In this document: positions 33,135-42,019 of the stretch, piece by piece
Layout: every line of letters starts with the position of its first letter
Position numbering within the stretch: the first letter of the stretch is position 1
Source of the DNA: an uncultured Lachnospiraceae bacterium
GTDB lineage: Bacteria; Bacillota; Clostridia; Lachnospirales; Lachnospiraceae
Assembly: GCA_947176965.1 (NCBI GenBank)
Contig: CAMWSU010000002.1
Span: 1 to 64,000, forward strand
Direction of reading: 5' to 3'
Length of the DNA stretch: 64,000 bases
Notes under the pieces: model-generated
What the model was told of the DNA's origin: nothing
The model's database searches: none
Seen by the model: only the letters and a program-made list of their open reading frames with translations
Position numbers and translations under genes: made by a program

Positions 33135-33866
33135 TCACCGGTGCATCAGGCCGCTCAATTTTGCCTTTATCTTTGCGATCCGGCACTGACCTTTCCCTAT
33201 CATACAATAATCTCGCTGAAGATTCAACAAATCAAAATATGCCTTCTGACTGCTGCACATGCCGCCGCTCCTAAAATTGGCAATGACCTCATAGACCGGA
33301 ACAAATTCCACGCTGCCGGAATTCCGGCAGCGCAGCATCAGATCATAGTCGGCGACACTGCAATACTTCGTATCATAGAGTCCGCATCTGTCGTAAGTGC
33401 TTTTGGTGATAAAGCAGGCAGGATGTCCGATCATCCGCCTGTCCAAAAATTCGTGTGAAAGAATGGACACGGATTCCTCTCTGTCATCCACCAGATTCCT
33501 GACCGCCCCATACAACACGGCGCACATGCCTTTTCGGTAGACATTTACCATCTTTTTCACCGCGTCATGCTCATAAAAATCATCGCTGTTGATAATTCCG
33601 ATCAATTCTCCCGACGCCATCCGGATGCCCTTATTCATCGCATCATAGATGCCGTTGTCCGGCTCGGATACCGCTTTCATACGTTCGCCGAATGCCGCCC
33701 GGTAATCTTCCACGATCTTCATGGTGTTGTCCGCGGATTTCCCGTCCACAATGATGTACTCAATATCCGGATATGTCTGGTACAATACACTCTCGATTGT
33801 CTGTGCAATTGTTTTTTCGCTATTATAACAGACGGTAATAACACTTACTAAGATATTTTCACTCAT
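33135..33866 (-). CDS. GT2-family glycosyltransferase (WcaA-like)
   Basis: A 243-residue short GT2 enzyme with SVITVCYNSEKTIAQTIESV, IEYIIVDGKSADNTMKIV, the subgroup motif SEPDNGIYDAMNKGIRMA and LIGIINSDDFY (D-x-D). The SEPD(N/Q)GIYDAMNKGI motif is shared with the gene at 39084, so the two are paralogues. It acts in the cytoplasm on a lipid-linked chain. It lies 12 bp before the ABC transporter gene. Confidence 0.88.
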   Translation of the reverse strand: MSENILVSVITVCYNSEKTIAQTIESVLYQTYPDIEYIIVDGKSADNTMKIVEDYRAAFGERMKAVSEPDNGIYDAMNKGIRMASGELIGIINSDDFYEHDAVKKMVNVYRKGMCAVLYGAVRNLVDDREESVSILSHEFLDRRMIGHPACFITKSTYDRCGLYDTKYCSVADYDLMLRCRNSGSVEFVPVYEVIANFRSGGMCSSQKAYFDLLNLQRDYCMIGKGQCRIAKIKAKLSGLMHR

Positions 33867-33875
33867 TCCGTATCC

Positions 33876-34904
33876 CTATTTTCTATATTTCGCTCTGATC
33901 AGACCATGAACAAAATATGGCTTTTTGATATCCCATATTTCATATCTTCCTGCCACAAGCATATAACGTTCTGAATATTCGGTATCATACTCCTCCAGAA
34001 AGTCTTTCACCCAGACCTCATCATCCAAACGGTGGTAGGTACATACCAACAGATTTTGAATCTTCCCTTCCCGAATACTGCTCCGCGCTCCCATCAAAAC
34101 GTCGCGCTCATATCCCTCCACATCCATTTTGATCAGATTGACCGTGGTCAGTCCCTGCTCTTTCATGAAAGTATCTATTGATACATTCATTTTATTGTCC
34201 TTATCAGAAACCAATCTGGGAACTATGGTCACTTTTGAGCGGTAATCCGCAAACGTCAGCTTTAAGGCTTCGATCCATTCCTCGTCGCATTCGAACAAAT
34301 AGATATGCTTTACCCTGTCAACAATTTCAAGCGAAAAATTTCCTTCGGCACATCCGATATCAAAAACAATATCATCCTCTTTCACCTGAAAACCTTCGGT
34401 CAAATATCTGTGCGGAGAATGTTCATACTGCTCATTTGTCAAATCATTTATCATTTTTATGGCGTCTTCCGCAGAAAGGCTGCGCTTAAAAAACAACTTC
34501 TTTCCCTGATAATCGATATAGTACAATCCCGAAAGTGTGTCCTTCCGTAGATCTGCTTCTGAATAATACGATTTGTGCATATCAGGATAGCAGAAGATAT
34601 CTTCTCCGTTTTCCTGCAGATACCGGATTTCCTGCCTGAACTTCGCTCTATCAAGTTCCGGATCGGTAAGAACCAGCATTTTGATATATTCCCTCTTTAT
34701 TTCCTCCAAAAACGGTTCATTCCGGTACTGATATTTCTCTGATCCATGAAATATCATATTCTTTATGATCTGTTTATACGCTTTCCGATATGCCCGATAA
34801 AAAATATGACGATCATACTTTTCAAATACCGAACTATATTTTTTTCTTAACCTGCTCTTAGATTCCTCACTGAAAATCTTGTTAAATGCCCTTTTTATTA
34901 CCAC
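33876..34904 (-). CDS. FkbM-family methyltransferase
   Basis: A 342-residue SAM methyltransferase. About 180 N-terminal residues are an unassigned helical extension. The FkbM core has DIVFDIGCAEGNFSLEIV (SAM loop), HIYLFECDEEWIEALKLTF, KVTIVPRLVSDKDN, VNLIKMDVEGYERDVLMGAR. It probably methylates a sugar hydroxyl in the surface glycan. The start is GTG with GGGGGG six bases ahead. It lies 21 bp downstream of the GT8-like gene. The second FkbM gene, at 61783, is shorter and lacks the extension. Confidence 0.85.
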   Translation of the reverse strand: MVIKRAFNKIFSEESKSRLRKKYSSVFEKYDRHIFYRAYRKAYKQIIKNMIFHGSEKYQYRNEPFLEEIKREYIKMLVLTDPELDRAKFRQEIRYLQENGEDIFCYPDMHKSYYSEADLRKDTLSGLYYIDYQGKKLFFKRSLSAEDAIKMINDLTNEQYEHSPHRYLTEGFQVKEDDIVFDIGCAEGNFSLEIVDRVKHIYLFECDEEWIEALKLTFADYRSKVTIVPRLVSDKDNKMNVSIDTFMKEQGLTTVNLIKMDVEGYERDVLMGARSSIREGKIQNLLVCTYHRLDDEVWVKDFLEEYDTEYSERYMLVAGRYEIWDIKKPYFVHGLIRAKYRK

Positions 34905-34925
34905 ATTATGCCCCCCGATTCCCTT

Positions 34926-35693
34926 TTACATTTCAAGCCACTGTTTATGATAATGATTCCAGTCCTCATTCTCCAGACCATTCCAAAATTTAGGCTGCCC
35001 ATACGCATGAATGATTTTTATGCCTTCGCCGTCATCCTTCGGATGCGTGCAATAAATCTTTTCATTCAGTTTGCTGTATGGTATCCGGTATTTTTGCACC
35101 ATCATTGTAAATATCGCCTGTTCGGGAAGATATAGATATTTTATATATCGCTGCATTGCACGGATACACCATTCATAATACTGCATAAACTTCTGATGAT
35201 CTCTGTGAAATACAAAAAGAGGCGTACAGATACATCCCCCATCTAAGTCAAACTCCCTCACGTCCGCCCGATCGATCGACTTATAAAACATATCCCTCAT
35301 CGTCTTATCGGGATCACAGACAAACGAAAATGCCTGCTCCTCCTCGAGCAGCTCCGAGATGTCCTCTTTAATAATGACATCATAATCCGACCAAATGACG
35401 GTATCGTATTCCTCCAACAGTTTCAAACATTCGATCTTGCAAAATACCATTGGTGAGAAATATCGGATGATCTTATTCTGCCAAAGCTTCCACTTTGGTA
35501 TCGGGCATCGATATCGGATAAAACGTGTGGGCAGGATTGTTTGAAACTTACGCTGCAGCTTCTCTGCTACACCATCATGAAAGACCACCATCTCATCAAT
35601 GAGATTCGGTGTCTTATCGCGCACGTTGAGCGCAAGCACCGCCATGGCATCAATATCCTTTTTTGTTCCGCCGGTTACCAGCACCCTGCTCAT
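34926..35693 (-). CDS. Putative glycosyltransferase (GT8-like GT-A fold)
   Basis: A 255-residue protein with GT-A features: N-terminal RVLVTGGTKKDIDAMAVLAL, and YDTVIWSDYDVIIKEDISEL with a D-x-D-like SDYD metal site. The later DLDGGCICTPLFVFHRDHQ and a C-terminal HPKDDGEGIKIIHAYG with histidine resemble GT8 enzymes. The match to GT8 is not close, so the family is uncertain. Its ATG overlaps the stop of the WbsX-like gene by four bases. Confidence 0.65.
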   Translation of the reverse strand: MSRVLVTGGTKKDIDAMAVLALNVRDKTPNLIDEMVVFHDGVAEKLQRKFQTILPTRFIRYRCPIPKWKLWQNKIIRYFSPMVFCKIECLKLLEEYDTVIWSDYDVIIKEDISELLEEEQAFSFVCDPDKTMRDMFYKSIDRADVREFDLDGGCICTPLFVFHRDHQKFMQYYEWCIRAMQRYIKYLYLPEQAIFTMMVQKYRIPYSKLNEKIYCTHPKDDGEGIKIIHAYGQPKFWNGLENEDWNHYHKQWLEM

Positions 35694-36799
35694 AGCTGCC
35701 CTTCCTCCCGCATCACATCATGAATTGCTTCCAGATAAGCGCATTCATTCACCGTATCAGGCTCCAAATATGCCGACTCTCCCCACTCATTCCATGCGTT
35801 GATATACAAAAACTCATTTTCTGCCTGTACGGATTTTTGTATCTGCTTCCTTAACGCATCTTTGAACAGTTCTAGCGAATTACCGGCATATACGATACCG
35901 CGCTCCTGCCGTCTCGGTGTATCATCATAATCCGTAAACATTCCATAGTAAACTTTCTTCGGCGTCTGTACATCATCCCTGATAATGCACCGCCAAATGC
36001 CTTTCGCATTCCGCACATAGGGAAGAAACGATGTGTGAAACAATGCATTTAAGCGTTTTTTGATGCCACCTGCAAGGATACATGTTCTTCCGTACATTTT
36101 ATGAATATTCATATGATACGCGTGCTGCGGTTCAAAATTGTAATATGCATCAAGCGCATCCGTTCCTTTTACTTCCCCCCTGCTGTCCAGATCACCGGCG
36201 ATCACATATACCCCTTCAAAACCGTTTTCTCTTGCCAGACGATTCCAGCATGTAAGCATATCCGCCAAGCAGTCAATCTGATGTGCGCGATAAATATGAA
36301 ACACCGGCCTGTTACCGATCTTAATATATCGTTCATCCGAAAAATGCGGAAGCAGATCCATAAAATGCTGTGTCCATACAGCCTCATCGCCGTAATCCTG
36401 CCGGATTAAAATTTCCTGCTCATTCTTACTGGCATACCAGGTCCGCTTAAAGGTATTATTATCCCAGCAAAGACTGTAATGAAGCGCTATCTCTTTATGT
36501 TGACGAAAGATTTCTGCCGGTTTTTCCAAAATACGTCTTCCGCGGAACCAATAATGATACATGCAGAAGCCATAAATTCCATACTGCTTTGCCAAATCTG
36601 CCTGCCATTTCATCGCCGATGCGTTTTCGTCCGACAAATCATAGTAATTGTCATTCAACGGGACTCTCGGCTGCCGTTGCTTTCTGCTATACTGCTTCGC
36701 ATTTTTTGCCGCCTGCCAGTCGGTATACCCTTTTCCCCACCACTCGTTATTCTCGGGAATCTCATGAAACTGCGGAAGATAAAAACACATGATCTTCAT
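35690..36799 (-). CDS. WbsX-like / GH99-fold glycan protein
   Basis: A 369-residue protein of the WbsX group (glycoside hydrolase 99-like fold) common in O-antigen and capsule loci. Marks are KIMCFYLPQFHEIPENNEWW, KGYTDWQAAK, YGIYGFCMYHYWFRGRRILE, ALHYSLCWDNNTFKRTW, and the closing YINAWNEWGESAYLEPD with likely catalytic E. Members are thought to act on mannose-type or rhamnan chains, but biochemical roles are poorly established. The gene is directly followed by ATGA coupling to the GT8-like gene. Confidence 0.85.
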   Translation of the reverse strand: MKIMCFYLPQFHEIPENNEWWGKGYTDWQAAKNAKQYSRKQRQPRVPLNDNYYDLSDENASAMKWQADLAKQYGIYGFCMYHYWFRGRRILEKPAEIFRQHKEIALHYSLCWDNNTFKRTWYASKNEQEILIRQDYGDEAVWTQHFMDLLPHFSDERYIKIGNRPVFHIYRAHQIDCLADMLTCWNRLARENGFEGVYVIAGDLDSRGEVKGTDALDAYYNFEPQHAYHMNIHKMYGRTCILAGGIKKRLNALFHTSFLPYVRNAKGIWRCIIRDDVQTPKKVYYGMFTDYDDTPRRQERGIVYAGNSLELFKDALRKQIQKSVQAENEFLYINAWNEWGESAYLEPDTVNECAYLEAIHDVMREEGQL

Positions 36800-36837
36800 T
36801 TACGCTATCAATCTCCTTTTTCTTGCACACTCAGACG

Positions 36838-37767
36838 TCAGCGCTTTTTATCAAAAATGGAACGGTTAATATCATATCCCAAAAGTGACTTGATCTTCAC
36901 GACCAGACCATGCTTGTTCGTTCTCTTAAAATACGCCCGGTCAAATTCCTCATCCCACACAATTTCCTCTCTGTGGCGGATCGGAAATCTGCACGCCCCG
37001 GACTTTAGCTCCACACTTTTTACTTCTCCCGCTGTGTGCGTGGATTCCTCCTGAAAACCGATATTGCGCGTATAACTCAGCCGCGGCGCAATATTCAGCT
37101 TATCATGCAGCAGCGTCGCATACATGAGCTGATAATCCCATGTATCATAGGAATGCCGATATAATGCGTCAAATTCCCCGGTATAGACCCAATAAGATTT
37201 TAACGGCAGCACTCTGCGGAAAACAGGATTTTTCTTTTCCTTCTCCCATGTCTTCAGATCAAAATCATACAGCTTCCATGCGCGCCGCCAGGACGCCCAT
37301 CCCCAGATGAACGGCACCTTCGTAAATAAATAGTCGTGCGCTGTCTCATAATAGGCTGCCGGATTGCTGCCCCCGATCACCATGATCCGCTCATCATCAC
37401 GGTAATACGCAAGCATTTCCTGACAATAAATAAAAAAGGTCGGGTCAGGCAGACAGTCGTCCTCCAGTATGATCGCTTCCTCCTCGTTCTCAAACACCCA
37501 TGAAATGCCGCTCGAAACCCTTCTGCCGCAGCCCATATTCTGTTCGGCGTAGTTTTTGTGTACTTCACATTCCCAGTCAATATGCGACTCTAAATAGGCA
37601 CGCACCTCGGCTACTTTCTCTGCTTCTCCCGCAACATGCGGCCTTGCCCCGTCAGACACCAAATAAAGTCTTGACGGTTTCGCCTCCCTGATTGCCTCAA
37701 AGACCTGCTTTGTTGTTGTTAAACGGTTAAATGTAAAAAAAGCAACCGGCGTTGTTAATTGCTCCAT
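36838..37767 (-). CDS. GT2-like glycosyltransferase (HlpA-related)
   Basis: A 309-residue GT-A protein with the N-terminus TPVAFFTFNRLTTTKQVFEA, then SRLYLVSDGARPHV, EEAIILEDDCLPDPTFF (ED-D metal site) and FIWGWASWRRAWKLYDFDL. These marks belong to a GT2-like group often called hemolytic protein HlpA-like in surface clusters. A paralogue is at 60791, sharing the GWA(S/T)W and VVEDD/ILEDD motifs. The ATG at 37767 has AAAGAGG nine bases before it; the upstream ATG at 37776 is right on the SD. It overlaps no neighbour and stands 38 bp from the WbsX-like gene. Confidence 0.82.
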   Translation of the reverse strand: MEQLTTPVAFFTFNRLTTTKQVFEAIREAKPSRLYLVSDGARPHVAGEAEKVAEVRAYLESHIDWECEVHKNYAEQNMGCGRRVSSGISWVFENEEEAIILEDDCLPDPTFFIYCQEMLAYYRDDERIMVIGGSNPAAYYETAHDYLFTKVPFIWGWASWRRAWKLYDFDLKTWEKEKKNPVFRRVLPLKSYWVYTGEFDALYRHSYDTWDYQLMYATLLHDKLNIAPRLSYTRNIGFQEESTHTAGEVKSVELKSGACRFPIRHREEIVWDEEFDRAYFKRTNKHGLVVKIKSLLGYDINRSIFDKKR

Positions 37768-37768
37768 T

Positions 37769-38977
37769 TTATTCATCCTCTTTTTCCCTCAGCAGTTCCT
37801 CAAAAAGCCTCCGATATTGCCTGCCAATTTCGCTCAGCGAATTTTCATTCCGAATATACTGCATCGGCCGCTCTGTACAAAAGCGGATGCCTTCGGCAAG
37901 CTGTTCATAGCTGCCGTACTCCGCCAAATATCCGTTCGCCTGATGCGTCACCTGTTCCGCGATCCCGCCGATTCGAAAAGCGACGACGGGCGTCCCGCAG
38001 GCAAGCGCCTCACCCACCGTATAACAGAAACTCTCCTGTTCGGACGGCGCTAAAAACACATCCGCAAGGTTATAGACCTCCGTCATTTCCTCCTCGGATC
38101 GGATATAGCCGAAATAATGGGTTTCCAGCGGGCAATCTGCCATCCGCTCCCCGTCCTTATTGCCGAACACCGCAAGCAGATAGGAATCCGTATCCAGCTT
38201 TTGCAGCGCTTTCAGAAGATTCTGCGCTCCCTTCGTCCGGTTGGACAACGCGCCGCAGGCGCCGAACAGGATGATTTTTTTATCCGTCGTAACGCCGTAT
38301 TTTGCACGCAGCGCTTCCTCTTTCTCCAATCTGCGGTACTGATCATAATCAATGGGATTATAAATCCATGTGATACGCCGTCCCTGCCAAATGCGGCTGC
38401 GCTCAGCACACTCCGCGCTCCATTTGCTCGGTCCGACAAGTGTGAGACTTCCCGACTGCTGAACTGCACGCGCTTTCCGATCAAAATTGCGGCAGGATCT
38501 GTCATTTTCTTTTTTTGATCCGATCAATGGGCACTTCCCGCAGCCCTGTTCATATCTGCCGCAGTAACGGTCGTAATGACATCCCCCCGTACAGTTCCAC
38601 ATATCATGCGCCACCCAGATAACCGGTTTCCCGAGTGCCAGAAGCTGCTCCACATTCCGATAACTGATAAACGAATTCACCCAGTGCAGGATGATAACAT
38701 CCGCGTCCCTTACAGCGGGATGCTTTGACATATTTGTCCCAAAGCAGTCCGAGATGATCTCTCCCTTAGACAACAGCAGATTCCCGACATTCTTTGCTTT
38801 TGACAGCAGGCTTTTTAACGGTGTGTCGATTACCTGCGTCCCCATGCTGTCCTCATGAAATTTTGTCCGCAGTAAAACTACCGAATCTACACTCTGCATA
38901 CAGAGCGCGCGGTGAATCCGCTCCACTGCCTTATAGGAACCGCCCAGATCGGTTGTCGCTAAATTTACGACTTTCAT
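37769..38977 (-). CDS. GT4-family glycosyltransferase
   Basis: A 402-residue GT-B enzyme. The N-terminus KVVNLATTDLGGSYKAVERI is followed by CNGTGGC-type cysteines (CTGGCHYDRYCGRYEQGCGK and CPLIGSKK), giving a CxxC-rich insertion around residues 140-165. The donor half has IILFGACGALSNRTKGAQNL, and the C-terminus has DVFLAPSEQESFCYTVGEAL with the E-x7-E pattern, then ACGTPVVAFRIGGI. Cys clusters of this kind are seen in the WcaC/WblE group. It ends only 1 bp before the HlpA-like gene start. Sugar unknown. Confidence 0.86.
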   Translation of the reverse strand: MKVVNLATTDLGGSYKAVERIHRALCMQSVDSVVLLRTKFHEDSMGTQVIDTPLKSLLSKAKNVGNLLLSKGEIISDCFGTNMSKHPAVRDADVIILHWVNSFISYRNVEQLLALGKPVIWVAHDMWNCTGGCHYDRYCGRYEQGCGKCPLIGSKKENDRSCRNFDRKARAVQQSGSLTLVGPSKWSAECAERSRIWQGRRITWIYNPIDYDQYRRLEKEEALRAKYGVTTDKKIILFGACGALSNRTKGAQNLLKALQKLDTDSYLLAVFGNKDGERMADCPLETHYFGYIRSEEEMTEVYNLADVFLAPSEQESFCYTVGEALACGTPVVAFRIGGIAEQVTHQANGYLAEYGSYEQLAEGIRFCTERPMQYIRNENSLSEIGRQYRRLFEELLREKEDE

Positions 38978-39083
38978 ATAAACGCCTGTCTCTTTCCATA
39001 GCCACTGTTATATCCGCGCGAGCTTTTACGCCTGTCCTCAGGGTGAGTGTGCCCTTCTTACCTAAACCTTGTTCCCGTGAAAA

Positions 39084-39899
39084 TCACCTGCGGATATACA
39101 GCACACGATACACGCCGTGCAGCAGTCTTGACAGCACACGGCTGTTTCTGCAAAATTCAAACAGTGCAAAAACAGGATACCCCCATGGCAGGTGCTTCCT
39201 GATACAGTACTTTGCCTCCCGCTGATAATCTGTCTTATTTTTGACGCTCGCACTGTTCTCATCAAGCGAATAATACGCGATCATCTCACCGATGGGCACA
39301 AACGGAACCTTTCTTTTTTTAAGCCGCAGCATCCAGTCCCTGTCCGCGCAGATCCGATAATGCTCCGTATCAAATTGCATAGCGTCAAAACACGCCCTAT
39401 GCGCTAAGACTGCCTGATGATTGATGCAGTCTCCTGTCAGATAATAAATCAATTTTCCGCAGGAACTCCCATACATCCGCTGCTCGGTGCGTCCATCCGG
39501 ATGCACATAGGTGATGTCACCGTAAAGAACTTCGGCGCGGGATGGTGTGCAGCGTGCTGCCATCCGCTCCATCACACCCGGATCAAAAAGCGTATCCCCT
39601 GCATTCAAAAAATACAGATAATCTCCGGCTGCCTTTTCTATCCCCTTATTCATTGCATCATAGATCCCCTGATCCGGTTCGGAATGCCATTGTAACACTC
39701 CCTGCCCGGCAAATGGACGCACCAATGCTTCCGTGCCATCCGTAGAGGCACCGTCTATGATCAGATACTCCAGCCATGGATAAGTCTGCGCCATCACGGA
39801 ACGTATCGTTTTTTCAATGACGCGCTCCGCGTTATAGCAGACCGTGATAATACTGATCATGACAGGCTTCTCTTCATGTCCTTTATTTATTGTCATCAT
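39084..39899 (-). CDS. GT2-family glycosyltransferase (WcaA-like)
   Basis: A 271-residue GT2 enzyme with ISIITVCYNAERVIEKTIRS, LEYLIIDGASTDGTEALV, SEPDQGIYDAMNKGIEKA and LYFLNAGDTLF (variant of D-x-D as AGD). It is the paralogue of the gene at 33135. The last 90 residues are a helical/aromatic tail (CIRKHLPWGYPVFALFEF) that may bind membrane. The 106-bp gap downstream (38978-39083) shows no gene or clear signal. Confidence 0.87.
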   Translation of the reverse strand: MMTINKGHEEKPVMISIITVCYNAERVIEKTIRSVMAQTYPWLEYLIIDGASTDGTEALVRPFAGQGVLQWHSEPDQGIYDAMNKGIEKAAGDYLYFLNAGDTLFDPGVMERMAARCTPSRAEVLYGDITYVHPDGRTEQRMYGSSCGKLIYYLTGDCINHQAVLAHRACFDAMQFDTEHYRICADRDWMLRLKKRKVPFVPIGEMIAYYSLDENSASVKNKTDYQREAKYCIRKHLPWGYPVFALFEFCRNSRVLSRLLHGVYRVLYIRR

Positions 39900-39944
39900 A
39901 TTTCCCTAATATTCTGTATCATTTTCCATATTGCCGCTTTCATT

Positions 39945-40955
39945 CTACATATTCTCATTGGTCTTCTTTTTTAACGAGTCCTTATTCGCCCGATCAATAA
40001 AGAGCATATGACACAGCTTAAACAGCATGATGAATACGCCGCGCGGCAATATGCGGTACAGACATTTCTCTACCTTTATTATCATCCCGGTCTGCGCTTT
40101 TTTCTTTTGATAATCATGCCACGGGGAAAGGGATAAATAATGATCAAACGCTGCACGGTCGGGATGCAATGTATCTTGATGCCATGGAAATTCCCCTACG
40201 AACCGGAAAAAATGCAGGATGCCCGGTGACTTTACTGCCCGCTCGATCTCTTCTTTCTCATAGTACGCGCTTTGACCGAAAAAACGATGATACTGCCGGT
40301 ACGAAAACGCAAGATGGATCGGCTGTAAATTATAGCGAACCGGCAGCCGATAAATAGCGCCCCTGCAGCACACGTTGAGTAAATCCTGATCCGGCGCCGG
40401 ATAATGGCTCCTCACGCGCAGAACGTGATCGATAATCTTCTGCGTACACCCCGCCATTCTCCATTTATTCATATCAAATAGAATAACGCCGGAATTATAG
40501 TATTCCTCATCGGGCATAAGACCGATATCCCGCTTATGTCGTTTCGTCAGGGAATCCAGCGCCATACCGATGACATGCTCTCCCATGTCCGCAGTGTATA
40601 TCCCGCCGAGCTGATCACACACGATCGTATCCGCGTCCAGATACAGCAGCCGCTCCACCGATTTCGGGAGAATATCCGTCAGAAACAGCCGTAAGTTCGC
40701 TGCATAAGAGCCGCGGTAAGTCGGCATATTCAGCTCCCTCATACGTTCCATTACCGCATCTGCATTCAGAAAAGTGACCGTTCTTTCATACTGCCCTGCA
40801 AGCTCCTCAAAGCGCCGGACGCTGTCCTTTGACAGTCCCTCACCAAGAATATAGACGGTGATTGCTTTCGCTTCCTTGTTATTTTCAAACAGGGATGTAA
40901 CGGAAGTTCCCGCAAACGGCGCATAGGCTTCATTAAATTGATACAGGATATTCAT
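39945..40955 (-). CDS. GT8-family glycosyltransferase
   Basis: A 336-residue GT8 enzyme, close to LPS galactosyl/glucosyltransferases. It has MNILYQFNEAYAPFAGTSVT, SYAANLRLFLTDILPKSVER, the metal site LLYLDADTIVCDQLG (D-x-D), YYNSGVILFDMNKWR, PDQDLLNVCC, and ILHFFRFVGEFPWH. It adds a hexose from a UDP donor. The ATG touches the stop of the GtrB-like gene (TAA then ATG). The C-terminus ends with a short membrane-binding-like segment (FIMLFKLCHMLFI). Confidence 0.88.
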   Translation of the reverse strand: MNILYQFNEAYAPFAGTSVTSLFENNKEAKAITVYILGEGLSKDSVRRFEELAGQYERTVTFLNADAVMERMRELNMPTYRGSYAANLRLFLTDILPKSVERLLYLDADTIVCDQLGGIYTADMGEHVIGMALDSLTKRHKRDIGLMPDEEYYNSGVILFDMNKWRMAGCTQKIIDHVLRVRSHYPAPDQDLLNVCCRGAIYRLPVRYNLQPIHLAFSYRQYHRFFGQSAYYEKEEIERAVKSPGILHFFRFVGEFPWHQDTLHPDRAAFDHYLSLSPWHDYQKKKAQTGMIIKVEKCLYRILPRGVFIMLFKLCHMLFIDRANKDSLKKKTNENM

Positions 40956-41909
40956 TTATTCTTCCTCATCCTCAAAATTCAGCCGTTTTTCTTCCACCAC
41001 CAATGGTCTGTGAATCACGCGCGTATTGATATTCAGAACATATTCGCCGATGAGACCGATAAAAAACAGCTGAAGCGAGCCAAGAATATAAATCCCCAGT
41101 ATCATCGGTACATTGCCCGCCTGAAAGCTGTCCCAATTGCACAGTTTCAGAACCAGGTAGATCAACGCGATCAGCATACTGATGCCGGAAGAAAAAAAGC
41201 CCAACATGGTCGCCAGGCGCAATCCCACCTTCGTATAGGATGTAATACTCAGCATAGCCGCATCATACAGGCTGAAAAAATTATTATGCGTCTTTCCCGC
41301 ACGGCGTTTTGCCTGCTCATAATCGATTTCTATCATCTGAAAGCCGGAACCATATTCCGCAACAATGCCTCTGAGAAAGGGAATCGGATCGTCAAGCTCT
41401 TTGAGAATTGCAATAAATGTTTTATCATATAAGCCAAATCCCGTAAAATGCTCGATCATCTTGACGTCGGACATATTTTTTATCAGCTTATAATAACATG
41501 TCCTCAAAAAATAGATAAATGCATTTTCCCTGCTGGAGGATTTGATCCCGCTGACGATCTTATGCCCCTTCTCCCACTCATGCACAAAAACAGGTATCAT
41601 TTCTATCGGATCCTGAAAGTCGCAGCACATACTGATCGTGCAGTCTCCCGTCGTCTGGCACAGGCCATGGAACGGAGAATTGAACTGTCCGAAATTCGTC
41701 ACATTAAAGATCGCTTTGATCCGTTTGTTATCCCCGCACAGTTTCTCTAGCTTGTCCCTTGTGCCATCCGTAGAGCAGTTGTCAATAAACAGCAGTTCAT
41801 AATCATATTCCGGCAGTGCCTCCGCCATCACATTCGTGACCGCCATCGCCATAAGATCGACATTTTCCACTTCGTTATAACATGGGATTAAAATGCTTAT
41901 TTTTTTCAT
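40956..41909 (-). CDS. GtrB-like polyprenyl-phosphate glycosyltransferase
   Basis: A 317-residue DPM1/GtrB enzyme. The GT2 core has ISILIPCYNEVENVDLMAMA, LLFIDNCSTDGTRDKLEKL, SMCCDFQDPIEMIPVFV (D-x-Q-D-P), and the C-terminal part has two hydrophobic helices (residues about 235-295). It charges a polyprenyl phosphate with one sugar on the cytoplasmic side, for later transfer by a GT-C enzyme outside. The paralogue at 48817 shares the same arrangement. A terminator lies just upstream, between it and the ThDP gene. Confidence 0.9.
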   Translation of the reverse strand: MKKISILIPCYNEVENVDLMAMAVTNVMAEALPEYDYELLFIDNCSTDGTRDKLEKLCGDNKRIKAIFNVTNFGQFNSPFHGLCQTTGDCTISMCCDFQDPIEMIPVFVHEWEKGHKIVSGIKSSSRENAFIYFLRTCYYKLIKNMSDVKMIEHFTGFGLYDKTFIAILKELDDPIPFLRGIVAEYGSGFQMIEIDYEQAKRRAGKTHNNFFSLYDAAMLSITSYTKVGLRLATMLGFFSSGISMLIALIYLVLKLCNWDSFQAGNVPMILGIYILGSLQLFFIGLIGEYVLNINTRVIHRPLVVEEKRLNFEDEEE

Positions 41910-41953
41910 GAGCCACCTTCACCCGCTGGATTGATCCATTCCAACTAACCATC

Positions 41954-41997
41954 AAATAAAAATAGCGCTATAGATAATCTATATCAACAGCGCTATT
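41954..41997 (-). terminator. Rho-independent terminator inside the glycan cluster
   Basis: On the minus strand AATAGCGCT (41997-41989) pairs with AGCGCTATT (41969-41961) around a loop that itself holds an AT-rich stem (ATAGATTATCTAT). TTTATTT follows. It lies just after the ThDP-enzyme stop and before the GtrB-like gene, dividing the cluster. Confidence 0.75.
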
Positions 41998-42019
41998 ATA
42001 TACTATCCTTCGTTGTCCG

